Shown here in pieces: positions 17,363 to 24,303 of a DNA stretch of 64,000 bases (the first letter of the stretch is position 1; every line of letters begins with the position of its first letter). This DNA comes from Clostridia bacterium (lineage in GTDB: Bacteria > Bacillota > DTU025), in contig JAYFQW010000001.1 of the NCBI GenBank assembly GCA_034926675.1, positions 124,001 through 188,000 of the forward strand, written 5' to 3'. The position numbers were made by a program, and so were the translations under genes. A model generated the notes under the pieces. The model had not been told where the DNA came from. It saw only the letters and a program-made list of their open reading frames with translations, and did no database searches.

Positions 17363-18252
17363 ACGATTTCGAGCAGGTCCTAAGCGAAGCGAAGAAACAT
17401 CCATCCGTGCGGGTTAGTGTCGCCATGGCTCAGGATCCAGAGGTGCTTGAGGCGGTCCGAATGGCAAGGGAGATCGGGATGGGCGAGTTCGTGCTCGTGG
17501 GCGATGCGCAGAGTATTCGAGCGTCCGCGTCATCAGTCGGCCTGGATCTGTCGGGGATTCAAGTGCTGCACGAGGCGGATGGTCCTGCGACGGCGCTTCG
17601 CGCGGTGTCAGAGGTCAGCTCCGGACGTGCGGGCATCCTCATGAAAGGCCTGATCCCTACTGCCGATTTCCTCAGAGCAGTCCTCGATAAGGAAGTAGGA
17701 CTGAGGTCTGGTCGCCTCCTCAGCCATGTGGCCGTGTTCAAGTCCCCGAAGTACGACCGCTTTTTCTACCTCACTGACGGCGCCATGATGGTGGCGCCAA
17801 CCCTCGTGGAGAAAACCCAGATCATCCAGAACGTCGTTGGCCTTGCCCATAAGCTCGGGAATGAGCAGCCCAAAGTGGCATGTTTAGCAGCTGTCGAGGT
17901 CGTGAACCCTGATATGCCCGAAACGGTGGAGGCAGCGGCGCTCGCAAAGATGAGCGACAGACGCCAGATCAAGGGATGCCTCATCGACGGACCACTGGGC
18001 CTCGACAATGCGGTCTCGATGGAATCCGCGACGCACAAGGGTGTCACAGGCCCCGTAGCTGGGCAGGCCGATGTGTTGCTGGCGCCTGATATTGCTGCAG
18101 GGAACGCCATCTACAAGACCATAGTGTATTTCGGAGACGTGGACACCGCAGCTGTTGTCGTAGGCGCTCGGGCTCCCATAGTGCTCACTTCGAGGTCTGA
18201 TTCACCTAGGGCCAAGCTCCTCTCCATTGGGCTTGCGATCCTGGCGTCGTAA
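17356..18252 (+). CDS. ptb: Phosphate butyryltransferase (phosphotransbutyrylase)
   Basis: A 298-residue protein starting at GTG 17356 with GGAGGAGG just upstream. It matches the phosphate acetyl/butyryltransferase family: SVAMAQDPEVLEAVRMAREIGM, GILMKGLIPTADFLRAVLDKEVGLRSGRLLSHVAVF, and GCLIDGPLGLDNAVS near the C-terminus. The reaction is acyl-CoA + phosphate to acyl-phosphate + CoA, feeding the kinases on either side. Length is typical of Ptb rather than the ~330-aa Pta. The gene is coupled to both flanking buk genes. Confidence 0.9.
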   Translation: MLNDFEQVLSEAKKHPSVRVSVAMAQDPEVLEAVRMAREIGMGEFVLVGDAQSIRASASSVGLDLSGIQVLHEADGPATALRAVSEVSSGRAGILMKGLIPTADFLRAVLDKEVGLRSGRLLSHVAVFKSPKYDRFFYLTDGAMMVAPTLVEKTQIIQNVVGLAHKLGNEQPKVACLAAVEVVNPDMPETVEAAALAKMSDRRQIKGCLIDGPLGLDNAVSMESATHKGVTGPVAGQADVLLAPDIAAGNAIYKTIVYFGDVDTAAVVVGARAPIVLTSRSDSPRAKLLSIGLAILAS

Positions 18253-18269
18253 TGTCGGGGGTAGAAAGC

Positions 18270-19358
18270 ATGAATGGCCACAGGCTTTTGATAATAAACC
18301 CTGGTTCCACATCCACGAAAGTCGCCCTGTTCGAAGGCTCGACGCTGATCTCGGGCGAGGCTTTGCATCACGATGCAGCCACGCTAGCCGCATATGATCG
18401 CATACTCGACCAACTCCCTGCCAGGAAGGAGAGGGTGCTCCAGTTCCTGGCCTGGGGGCCCATGCCGGCGAATACGCTCTCCGCTGTTGTAGGACGAGGA
18501 GGGCTCCTGCCTCCGATGGAAGGCGGGGTGTATCTCGTTGATGACGCGCTCGTTTCCGCTTTGCGCGAACGCGGCGAGGGCCACGCATCGAGCCTGGGGG
18601 CGCTCATTGCCCGCGAAATCGCAAATCCCCTTGGCATCCCGGCCTTCACTGTTGATCCGGTAACCACAGACGAGTTCGAGAGTATTGCTCGCTACACGGG
18701 CCTTCCAGAGGTTCAGCACCGCAGCATATTCCATGCTTTGAACCAGAAGGCCGTGGCGCGGCGTGCGGCTCGCGACCTAGGAGTGGACTACACGGAGTGT
18801 AACCTGATCGTAGTCCACCTAGGCGGGGGAATCAGTGTAGGAGGCCACAGGCGAGGGCGAGTTGTGCATGTGGCAAATGCTCTCGAGGGGGAGGGTCCGT
18901 ATTCGCCTGAGCGGTCAGGAGGCCTGCCGAACACGTCGCTAGTCAACATGTGTTACTCCGGCCAGTGCACCCTCGCAGAGGTAAGGAAGAAAATCGCAGG
19001 CCGTGGCGGGCTCGTGGCCCATCTGGGCACTAATTCCCTATTCGATGTGGAGAACAAGATAGCAGGCGGAGATGAATACGCCAGATTATGTTACGAAGGA
19101 ATGGCTTACCAGGTGGCGAAGGAGATAGGGAGAGTGGCGTGCGCGCTCTCTGGAGATGTGGATGCGATAATCCTCACCGGAGGCGCTGCGAACTCAAGGA
19201 TGTTGGTTGACTGGATCACAGACAGAGTGAAATTCATCTCCAAAGTCCTAGTGTACCCGGGCGAGGCCGAAATGGATGCTCTGGCCGACGCGGGCCTTAG
19301 GGTACTGGCAGGAGTTGAAGATGCCAAGAGAATATGCGAGGGAGGAGGCGGCGCGTAA
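18270..19358 (+). CDS. buk: Butyrate kinase family acyl kinase, copy 2
   Basis: A 362-residue paralog of the copy at 16229. ATG 18270 is preferred (GGGGGT 8 nt upstream; protein begins MNGHRLLIINPGSTSTKVAL, as in the family), although an in-frame ATG at 18252 overlaps the ptb stop. Core motifs are intact: VGRGGLLPPMEGGVY, VVHLGGGISVGGHRRGRVVHVANALEGEGPYSPERSGG, and AIILTGGAANSRMLVDWI. It performs the same acyl-phosphate:ADP phosphotransfer. It is closer than copy 1 to textbook butyrate kinases in the VxHLGGGxSVG segment. A ferredoxin gene follows after 3 bp. Confidence 0.9.
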   Translation: MNGHRLLIINPGSTSTKVALFEGSTLISGEALHHDAATLAAYDRILDQLPARKERVLQFLAWGPMPANTLSAVVGRGGLLPPMEGGVYLVDDALVSALRERGEGHASSLGALIAREIANPLGIPAFTVDPVTTDEFESIARYTGLPEVQHRSIFHALNQKAVARRAARDLGVDYTECNLIVVHLGGGISVGGHRRGRVVHVANALEGEGPYSPERSGGLPNTSLVNMCYSGQCTLAEVRKKIAGRGGLVAHLGTNSLFDVENKIAGGDEYARLCYEGMAYQVAKEIGRVACALSGDVDAIILTGGAANSRMLVDWITDRVKFISKVLVYPGEAEMDALADAGLRVLAGVEDAKRICEGGGGA

Positions 19359-19361
19359 CTC

Positions 19362-19568
19362 ATGCAAAAGGTGGTTTTCGACGAGGCCAAGTGTAAGGGA
19401 TGCGAACTGTGCATGCAGTTTTGCCCAAAAGGCGCGATTCGGATGGCCGAACACATAAACGCGAAGGGATACCATCCGGCTGTGCTCGCAGATGAGGAAA
19501 AGTGCATTTCGTGCGCAATCTGCGCGAGAATGTGCCCAGACGCTGTGATCGAAGTATTCAAACCCTGA
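19362..19568 (+). CDS. korD: 2[4Fe-4S] ferredoxin-like delta subunit of 2-oxoacid:ferredoxin oxidoreductase
   Basis: A 68-residue protein with two CxxCxxCxxxC motifs (Cys11/14/17/21 and Cys48/51/54/58), the pattern of a two-cluster 4Fe-4S ferredoxin. Located directly before the alpha, beta and gamma subunits, it is the small electron-transfer subunit of the complex, carrying electrons from the TPP site to free ferredoxin. Stop codon is 14 bp before the alpha subunit start. Symbol by position; VorD is an equally good name if the substrate is branched-chain. Confidence 0.88.
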   Translation: MQKVVFDEAKCKGCELCMQFCPKGAIRMAEHINAKGYHPAVLADEEKCISCAICARMCPDAVIEVFKP

Positions 19569-19582
19569 GGAGGGGAGTGCTT

Positions 19583-20653
19583 ATGGCAGAACGCAAGCTG
19601 TTCAAGGGAAACGAAGCAGTGGCTGAGGCCGCTATCAGAGCAGGATGCCGCTACTTCTTTGGCTACCCGATTACCCCTCAGAACGAGATACCGGAGTATA
19701 TGTCCCGGCGGCTTCCTGAGGTAGGCGGCGTGTTCGTGCAGGCAGAGAGCGAAATCGCTGCGATCAACATGGTGTACGGAGCAGCCGGCGCCGGAGCGCG
19801 TGTGATGACCTCTTCATCTAGCCCTGGCATCAGCTTGAAGCAGGAGGGAATATCCTACTTGGCAGGCGCGGGGCTTCCGTGCCTAATCGTGAACATGGTC
19901 AGGGGAGGACCTGGGCTCGGAGGCATACAGCCAGCCCAGTCAGACTACTTCCAGGCGGTGAAAGGCGGAGGGCACGGCGACTACCATCTCGTAGTGTACG
20001 TCCCTGCCTCAGTGCAGGAGATGGTGGATCTGACCATGGAGGCCTTTGACGTCGCTGAGATCTACCGTATGCCCGCGATGATACTCGGCGATGGGATCCT
20101 CGGGCAGATGATGGAGCCAGTTGAGTTCCATGAGCCTCGAAAGAGGGAGGTTCCTGCGAAGGACTGGGCCACTACTGGAGCTGCAGGGCGTGCGCCAAGG
20201 GTAATCAACTCCCTGTACCTGAATCCAGAGCAACTGTACAGGCACAACTTGGCACTGGCTGACAGGTTTGAGCAGGTCAAAGCGAATGAGGTCAGATGTG
20301 AGGCCGTAAATGTCGACGATGCCGACATCGTGTTGGCAGCATACGGAACCACTGCCAGAATATGCAGGTCGGTCATGGATCGAGCCAGGGCTTCCGGGCT
20401 TCGGGTCGGCCTCATGAGGCCCATCACGGTCTCGCCATTCCCATATGACGCCATCGGGAAGGCTGCACGCACTGCGAAAGCCTTCCTCACCGTGGAGATG
20501 AGCATGGGGCAGATGGTGGAGGATGTAAGGCTCGCAGTTCTTGGGAAAGCGCCAGTCCACTTCTACGGCACTACGGGCGGAGTGGTTCCTACTGCTGCTG
20601 CGATACTTGCGCGTGTCGAGGAGATCGCCGGTGCGGAGGTGTCACGTCCATGA
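19583..20653 (+). CDS. korA: 2-oxoacid:ferredoxin oxidoreductase, alpha subunit
   Basis: A 356-residue protein from ATG 19583 behind GAGGAGGGG; the 27-codon upstream extension overlaps the ferredoxin gene and is rejected. [34 protein letters not shown] and VFVQAESEIAAINMVYGAAGAGARVMTSSSSPGISLKQEGISYLAGAGLP are the hallmark of KorA/VorA-type alpha subunits (pyrimidine-binding half, domain II fused behind). The complex oxidatively decarboxylates 2-oxoacids to acyl-CoA with reduction of ferredoxin. The coupled ptb and buk genes favour branched-chain 2-oxoacids (VOR) over 2-oxoglutarate, but sequence alone does not decide. Confidence 0.9.
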   Translation: MAERKLFKGNEAVAEAAIRAGCRYFFGYPITPQNEIPEYMSRRLPEVGGVFVQAESEIAAINMVYGAAGAGARVMTSSSSPGISLKQEGISYLAGAGLPCLIVNMVRGGPGLGGIQPAQSDYFQAVKGGGHGDYHLVVYVPASVQEMVDLTMEAFDVAEIYRMPAMILGDGILGQMMEPVEFHEPRKREVPAKDWATTGAAGRAPRVINSLYLNPEQLYRHNLALADRFEQVKANEVRCEAVNVDDADIVLAAYGTTARICRSVMDRARASGLRVGLMRPITVSPFPYDAIGKAARTAKAFLTVEMSMGQMVEDVRLAVLGKAPVHFYGTTGGVVPTAAAILARVEEIAGAEVSRP

Positions 20654-21405
20654 AACAGGTGTACGCAGTCCCCAAGTCGCTTCAGCCTAGGCCCACTCAC
20701 TACTGCCCGGGGTGCACCCACGGGATCATCCACAAACTCATTGCGGAGACCATCGATGAGCTTGGGGTCCGCGACAGGACTGTCGGCGTCGCCCCGGTGG
20801 GCTGCGCAGTTCTGGCCTACGACTACTTCGATTTCGATGTGCAGCAGGCGGCGCACGGGCGCGCGCCGGCAGTAGCCACCGGAATCAGGCGAGTCCTTCC
20901 TGAAGGAGTAGTCTTCACCTACCAGGGCGATGGCGACCTTGCCTCAATCGGAGCGGCGGAGATAGTCCATGCGGCGATGCGGGGCGAAAGGATAACTGTG
21001 GTCTTCGTAAATAACGCTATCTACGGAATGACCGGCGGCCAGATGGCGCCCACTACCCTTGTGGAGCAGAAGACGACCACATCTCCATTTGGCAGGCAGG
21101 AGGCCACGCAGGGCCAGCCCATCAGGATGTCGGAGATGCTAGCTACGATTCCGGGCGCCGCATACATCGCCCGAGTGGCGTTGTCGTCGCCAGCCGGGGT
21201 GCAGCGAGCCAAGAAAGCGATCAAGCGCGCCTTCGAGGTGCAACTCTCGGGCGCCGGCTTCTCCATGGTCGAGTGCCTCTCAACTTGTCCGACCAACTGG
21301 GGGATGACGCCTTTCGAGGCCATGAAGTGGCTGGATTCCAACATGGCGCCGTATTACCCTGTTGGCGAATTCCGGACGCCTGAGGGGGTGACGCAGAATG
21401 CTTGA
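20650..21405 (+). CDS. korB: 2-oxoacid:ferredoxin oxidoreductase, beta (TPP-binding) subunit
   Basis: A 251-residue protein with the TPP-binding motif GDGD (93-96) continuing through LASIGAAEIVHAA to the NNAIYGMTGGQMAPTT segment. It also has the early THYCPGCTHG cysteines and a second conserved CLSTCPTNW segment. It holds thiamine pyrophosphate and a 4Fe-4S cluster in the oxidoreductase. The ATG overlaps the alpha stop by 4 bp, and the C-terminus overlaps the gamma subunit by 8 bp, so stoichiometric coupled synthesis is likely. Confidence 0.92.
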   Translation: MKQVYAVPKSLQPRPTHYCPGCTHGIIHKLIAETIDELGVRDRTVGVAPVGCAVLAYDYFDFDVQQAAHGRAPAVATGIRRVLPEGVVFTYQGDGDLASIGAAEIVHAAMRGERITVVFVNNAIYGMTGGQMAPTTLVEQKTTTSPFGRQEATQGQPIRMSEMLATIPGAAYIARVALSSPAGVQRAKKAIKRAFEVQLSGAGFSMVECLSTCPTNWGMTPFEAMKWLDSNMAPYYPVGEFRTPEGVTQNA

Positions 21406-21934
21406 GGAACTGATAATAGCCGGTTTCGGTGGACAGGGCGTAATGGTCATGGGGCAGCTTCTGTCCTATTCCGGGATGTTCGAGGGCAAGAATGTGTCGT
21501 GGATACCCTCGTACGGCCCGGAGATGCGAGGCGGCACGGCGAACTGTGCTGTTGTTGTCTCTTCCGAGCAGATTGGCTCTCCGATCGTAACCGAGCCCAT
21601 GTCGGTGATCGTGATGAACCGGCCTTCGATGGACAAGTTCGAACCCACGCTCAGGTCCGGAGGCCTTCTGATCTACAATAGCTCGCTAATCGACAGGACG
21701 CCGGCGCGTAGTGATCTGCGCGTAGTCGCGGTTCCCGCCAATGAGATCGCGATTGAGCTTGGGGTGGACAAGGTCGCCAACATGTGCGCCCTCGGGGCGT
21801 ACCTGGCCGCCACGAGAGTAGTGGCGATGGATTCGGTCGTCGAGTGCCTTAAGAAGGTGCTGCCAGAGCGCAGGCATAATCTGATACCTCTGAACGTCGA
21901 TGCACTGCATCGTGGGGCGGCGCTCGTGAAGTAG
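21398..21934 (+). CDS. korC: 2-oxoacid:ferredoxin oxidoreductase, gamma subunit
   Basis: A 178-residue protein with the [14 protein letters not shown] motif at the N-terminus and [19 protein letters not shown], typical of the CoA-binding gamma domain. It completes a four-subunit (delta-alpha-beta-gamma) complex. It is the last gene of the fermentation operon; strong hairpins follow immediately. Confidence 0.92.
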   Translation: MLEELIIAGFGGQGVMVMGQLLSYSGMFEGKNVSWIPSYGPEMRGGTANCAVVVSSEQIGSPIVTEPMSVIVMNRPSMDKFEPTLRSGGLLIYNSSLIDRTPARSDLRVVAVPANEIAIELGVDKVANMCALGAYLAATRVVAMDSVVECLKKVLPERRHNLIPLNVDALHRGAALVK

Positions 21935-21965
21935 CTTCAGTTCTGTGACACGGACGCACTGAAGC
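21934..21965 (+). repeat. Inverted repeat at the korC stop
   Basis: GCTTCAGT (21934-21941) and ACTGAAGC (21958-21965), perfect 8-bp arms around a 16-nt loop. It begins on the last base of the korC stop codon. With the larger hairpin 24 nt further on it probably marks the 3' end of the operon mRNA. Confidence 0.45.
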
Positions 21966-21988
21966 AGCAGCTGCTTATCCTGCCTACG

Positions 21989-22018
21989 CCGGCCCGGTGG
22001 CGGTTCGCCCCGGGCCGG
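21989..22018 (+). terminator. Very GC-rich hairpin after korC, terminator-like
   Basis: CCGGCCCGG (21989-21997), a bulged T, GGCG, loop GTT, CGCC, CCGGGCCGG (22010-22018): 13 paired bases with one bulge. There is no proper T-run (the nearest is GTTTGTTT about 10 nt later), so termination efficiency is uncertain. It may act as an RNA 3'-end stabiliser. Confidence 0.45.
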
Positions 22019-22025
22019 ATGCGTC

Positions 22026-22065
22026 AGTTTGTTTCGCGCGATCCCAGTTTGTTTCGCGCGATCCC
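22026..22065 (+). repeat. 20-bp direct tandem repeat, two perfect copies
   Basis: AGTTTGTTTCGCGCGATCCC occurs at 22026-22045 and again at 22046-22065 with no change. A degenerate continuation (TTCTGTGCGTCCC) follows for another ~20 bp. It sits between the korC hairpins and the dyad pairs, in a gene-free spacer. No coding or known regulatory explanation. Confidence 0.7.
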
Positions 22066-22106
22066 TCGGTTGTTCTGTGCGTCCCGTTGCTGGTTCCGTG
22101 CACGCT

Positions 22107-22154
22107 GTACGGAATTCGTACTGGTTCGTCGCTCCACCAGTACGGAATTCGTAC
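22107..22154 (+). repeat. First pair of 15-bp dyads, 33-bp spacing
   Basis: GTACGGAATTCGTAC at 22107-22121 and again at 22140-22154; start-to-start distance 33 bp. Each has 7-bp arms around one central base with one mismatch. The inner flanks also form an inverted repeat (GTACTGG after copy 1 and CCAGTAC at the start of copy 2). See the second pair at 22308, which has the same geometry. Confidence 0.75.
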
Positions 22155-22307
22155 GAAGCTAGGCGGAAATCGCGGTCGACGACCACAGGGAGAGCGCAAA
22201 AACACCTACAATCTGGGAGCGCATGCCCCGCCATATGGTGTTGCATGCTGTTATTGGCTGAATCGCGGAGTTTCCGATGATCGCCGGGCGGTTTTGCCCT
22301 TAGCGTC

Positions 22308-22355
22308 GTACGGATTCCGTACTGGGTCCCCAGTGTTGCAGTACGGATTCCGTAC
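22308..22355 (+). repeat. Second pair of 15-bp dyads, 33-bp spacing
   Basis: GTACGGATTCCGTAC at 22308-22322 and 22341-22355, again 33 bp start to start. Arms are perfect 7-bp complements around a central T, and copy 4 extends to 9-bp arms (CA...TG). The pair lies ~170 bp after the first pair and ~120 bp before the 27-bp tandem repeats. The 150 bp between the pairs shows no gene or recognisable motif. The dyads could be operators or a dispersed genomic repeat. Confidence 0.75.
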
Positions 22356-22473
22356 TGGGCCCCAAGGAGACTCGATGTGCCGGCCGAGAATGCGTACAGG
22401 CGCCTTACGGAATGTGCATTTGCAGAAGTGAGAAGCACCACTGGTGCGGGCGCGCGGGGCGCGTAGGATCGGT

Positions 22474-22608
22474 GGAAATGCTCGCCTGGGAGGCGATCAG
22501 GGGAATGCCAGCCCGGGAGGCGATCAGGGGAATGCCAGCCTGGGAGGCGATCAGGGGAATACTAGCCCGGGAGGCGATCAGGGGAATGCTAGCCCGGGAG
22601 GCGATCAG
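22474..22608 (+). repeat. Five tandem 27-bp repeats carrying Shine-Dalgarno sequences
   Basis: Units start at 22474, 22501, 22528, 22555 and 22582. The core is GGGAATG, C(C/T)AGCC(C/T), GGGAGGCGATCAG; differences are limited to a few bases, mostly in the first unit. Each unit contains GGGAGG followed about 10 nt later by an AATG of the next unit; the last unit supplies the ribosome-binding site for TTG 22612. The array is 27 bp (9 codons) periodic, so it stays open in frame with the downstream gene. Confidence 0.85.
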
Positions 22609-22611
22609 CAG

Positions 22612-23718
22612 TTGATTCGCTATGCCGAAGCCCGCGTGGGCAGGGTGGTGTGGGAGTCCGACGACATCCAGGAGCTCACGGTGGACCTTGCAGGAGGTGA
22701 ACTGGCGGTATGCTATCCCTCACTGACTGGCCGAGCGCGCCCCGGCGATGTGGTGATGCTCAACACCACCGCTGTGGACCTAGCTCTGGGCACAGGCGGC
22801 CGCCATTTCGTTGTGTGGATAGCCGGACGTCAACCCCTCCAGCCCGAGCTGACTGGGCACATAATGAAAATGAGATACGCCCCTATGCAGGTGTGCACCG
22901 GCGCCTATGAGGAGGACCCGACGAATCGTGCTTCCATCGACGAGTTTCGTGGGCTCGCCGGGATGCCTGTGGTCGTGTGTGAGCTTCACTCGATGATAGC
23001 CCCGGTTTTCGCCGGGATCGCCGGAAGAGCGGCATACATAATGACTGATGGGGCAGCCCTTCCGATCGCCTTTTCCAACACAGTGAGGAGACTTCGGCGG
23101 GAGGGGCTCATGTGCGCTTCCATAACTGCAGGTCATGCCTTCGGTGGGGATTACGAGGCGGTGAGCGTCTACTCAGCATTGGTCGCGGCGCCCACTGTGG
23201 CCAGGTGCGAAGCTGCCGTAGTCGCCATGGGACCTGGCATAGTGGGCACAGGCGCCAAATACGGGTTTTCCGGAATTGAGCAAGGCTACATCGTCGACGC
23301 AGTCAACAGAATGGGCGGCAGGCCCATACTGGTTCCCAGGCTGTCAAGGCGCGATCCCAGGCCCCGCCACCGGCCTGTTAGCCACCACACAATTACGGTG
23401 CTTGAGGATGTGTGCTGCACTCCCGCTACGTGTGTGATCGCATCCGACATGGACCCGGCTTTCTCAGAGGAGGTCAGGGCGGCGCTGGCTGACGCGGTTC
23501 GTGGACGAGGCCATTCGATGGAGAGCGCGCCAGGGCGGGATGCCGTGGATTCGCTTCTCGCACGCGGGGTAGAGCTCTCTACCATGGGACGGGGATTCGA
23601 AGAAGAGCCTGAGTTCTTCCTCACGTGTGCCGCGGCGGGGGTCTACGCACGAAAGCTCCTTGATGATGCAGATGTTGAGCGCCGGGGCCGCGAGGATCTG
23701 GCAGCGGAGGGGGATTAG
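22612..23718 (+). CDS. DUF3866 family protein
   Basis: A 368-residue protein if started at TTG 22612 (MIRYAEARVGRVVWESDDIQELTV), which matches the family's short N-terminus; the in-frame region upstream is the 27-bp repeat array (encoding repeated GDQGNASPG) and is probably untranslated. Recognised from RPGDVVMLNTTAVDLALGTGGRHFVVW, KMRYAPMQ, ELHSMIAP, TDGAALPIA, TAGHAFGGDYEAV, and GPGIVGTGAKYGFSGIEQG. DUF3866 proteins are found in Bacillota and some other lineages; their biochemical function is unknown to me. No signal peptide or membrane segment. The gene is followed directly by nudF, in a conserved neighbourhood with endoQ, spoIIM and xerD. Confidence 0.78.
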   Translation: MIRYAEARVGRVVWESDDIQELTVDLAGGELAVCYPSLTGRARPGDVVMLNTTAVDLALGTGGRHFVVWIAGRQPLQPELTGHIMKMRYAPMQVCTGAYEEDPTNRASIDEFRGLAGMPVVVCELHSMIAPVFAGIAGRAAYIMTDGAALPIAFSNTVRRLRREGLMCASITAGHAFGGDYEAVSVYSALVAAPTVARCEAAVVAMGPGIVGTGAKYGFSGIEQGYIVDAVNRMGGRPILVPRLSRRDPRPRHRPVSHHTITVLEDVCCTPATCVIASDMDPAFSEEVRAALADAVRGRGHSMESAPGRDAVDSLLARGVELSTMGRGFEEEPEFFLTCAAAGVYARKLLDDADVERRGREDLAAEGD

Positions 23719-24303
23719 GTGAGCATAGGCAGATCACGTTTGGAGGAAAAGACGCTTTCCAGCGAGCGAGTGTTCTCGGGCAAGATAGTTTCACTTCGCC
23801 TCGATACGGTCGAGCTTCCGAATGGGGTTTCGGCTACGCGCGAGGTGGTGGAGACTCGAGACTCGGTTGCGGTGGCGCCCATCACAGGGGATGGCTCGGT
23901 GGTCATGGTCAGACAGTACAGGTACGCGGGGAAGAGCGAACTTCTGGAGATTCCAGCGGGCCGCATGGAGGCTTTCGAGGATCCAGAGGTCGCTGCGGCG
24001 CGGGAGCTATCTGAGGAAACGGGCTACGAATGCGTGTCGCTTACGAAGATAGCCGGGTTCTACGTCGCAGTTGGATTCGCTACCGAGTATATGCACCTAT
24101 TCACTGCGGAGGTTGGGCGAGTGCAGGCCGCTCATCCAGACGAGGATGAGTTCGTTGAGACTGAGCTCGTTCCGATGAGCGAGATACCGGGGATGATCAA
24201 GTCCCAGAAGATAAAGGACGTGAAAACCCTTGCGGGGCTGCTCTATGTTGTATGGACTCACGGACTTGCCTCGGGGGATGGGCAGGGGGCAAGTGGCATT
24301 TGA
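23719..24303 (+). CDS. nudF: NUDIX hydrolase, ADP-ribose pyrophosphatase type
   Basis: A 194-residue protein from GTG 23719 immediately after the DUF3866 stop. The Nudix box is complete: Gly81-x5-Glu87-x7-Arg95-Glu96-Leu97-x-Glu99-Glu100-x-Gly102. VVMVRQYRYAGKSELLEIPAGR upstream of it is typical of ADP-ribose pyrophosphatases, which cleave ADP-ribose to AMP and ribose-5-phosphate. Gene order nudF-yqxK(endoQ)-spoIIM-xerD matches Bacillus. Overlaps the next gene by 4 bp (TTGA). Confidence 0.9.
   Translation: MSIGRSRLEEKTLSSERVFSGKIVSLRLDTVELPNGVSATREVVETRDSVAVAPITGDGSVVMVRQYRYAGKSELLEIPAGRMEAFEDPEVAAARELSEETGYECVSLTKIAGFYVAVGFATEYMHLFTAEVGRVQAAHPDEDEFVETELVPMSEIPGMIKSQKIKDVKTLAGLLYVVWTHGLASGDGQGASGI

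Noticed and set aside
22107-22355. Insertion sequence or transposon ends
   Set aside because: The dyads do not flank any transposase frame, and no target-site duplication or terminal inverted repeat pair enclosing a gene was found.
21997-22431. 144-codon plus-strand frame through the dyads (YGIRT-like repeated peptides)
   Set aside because: Starts inside the GC-rich hairpin, has no SD, and its only regularity comes from the DNA repeats. Kept as an alternative explanation in the dyad finding, not as a gene.
21686-22441. 251-codon minus-strand frame spanning the end of korC and the repeat region
   Set aside because: Part of it is antisense to korC. The rest only follows the palindromic repeats, which stay open in several frames because the 33-bp spacing is a multiple of three. 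No start signal or homology was recognised.
22026-22608. CRISPR array
   Set aside because: Repeats are of three unrelated types; the 27-bp units are directly tandem with no spacers, and the dyads occur in only four copies with non-uniform intervals. No cas genes are near.
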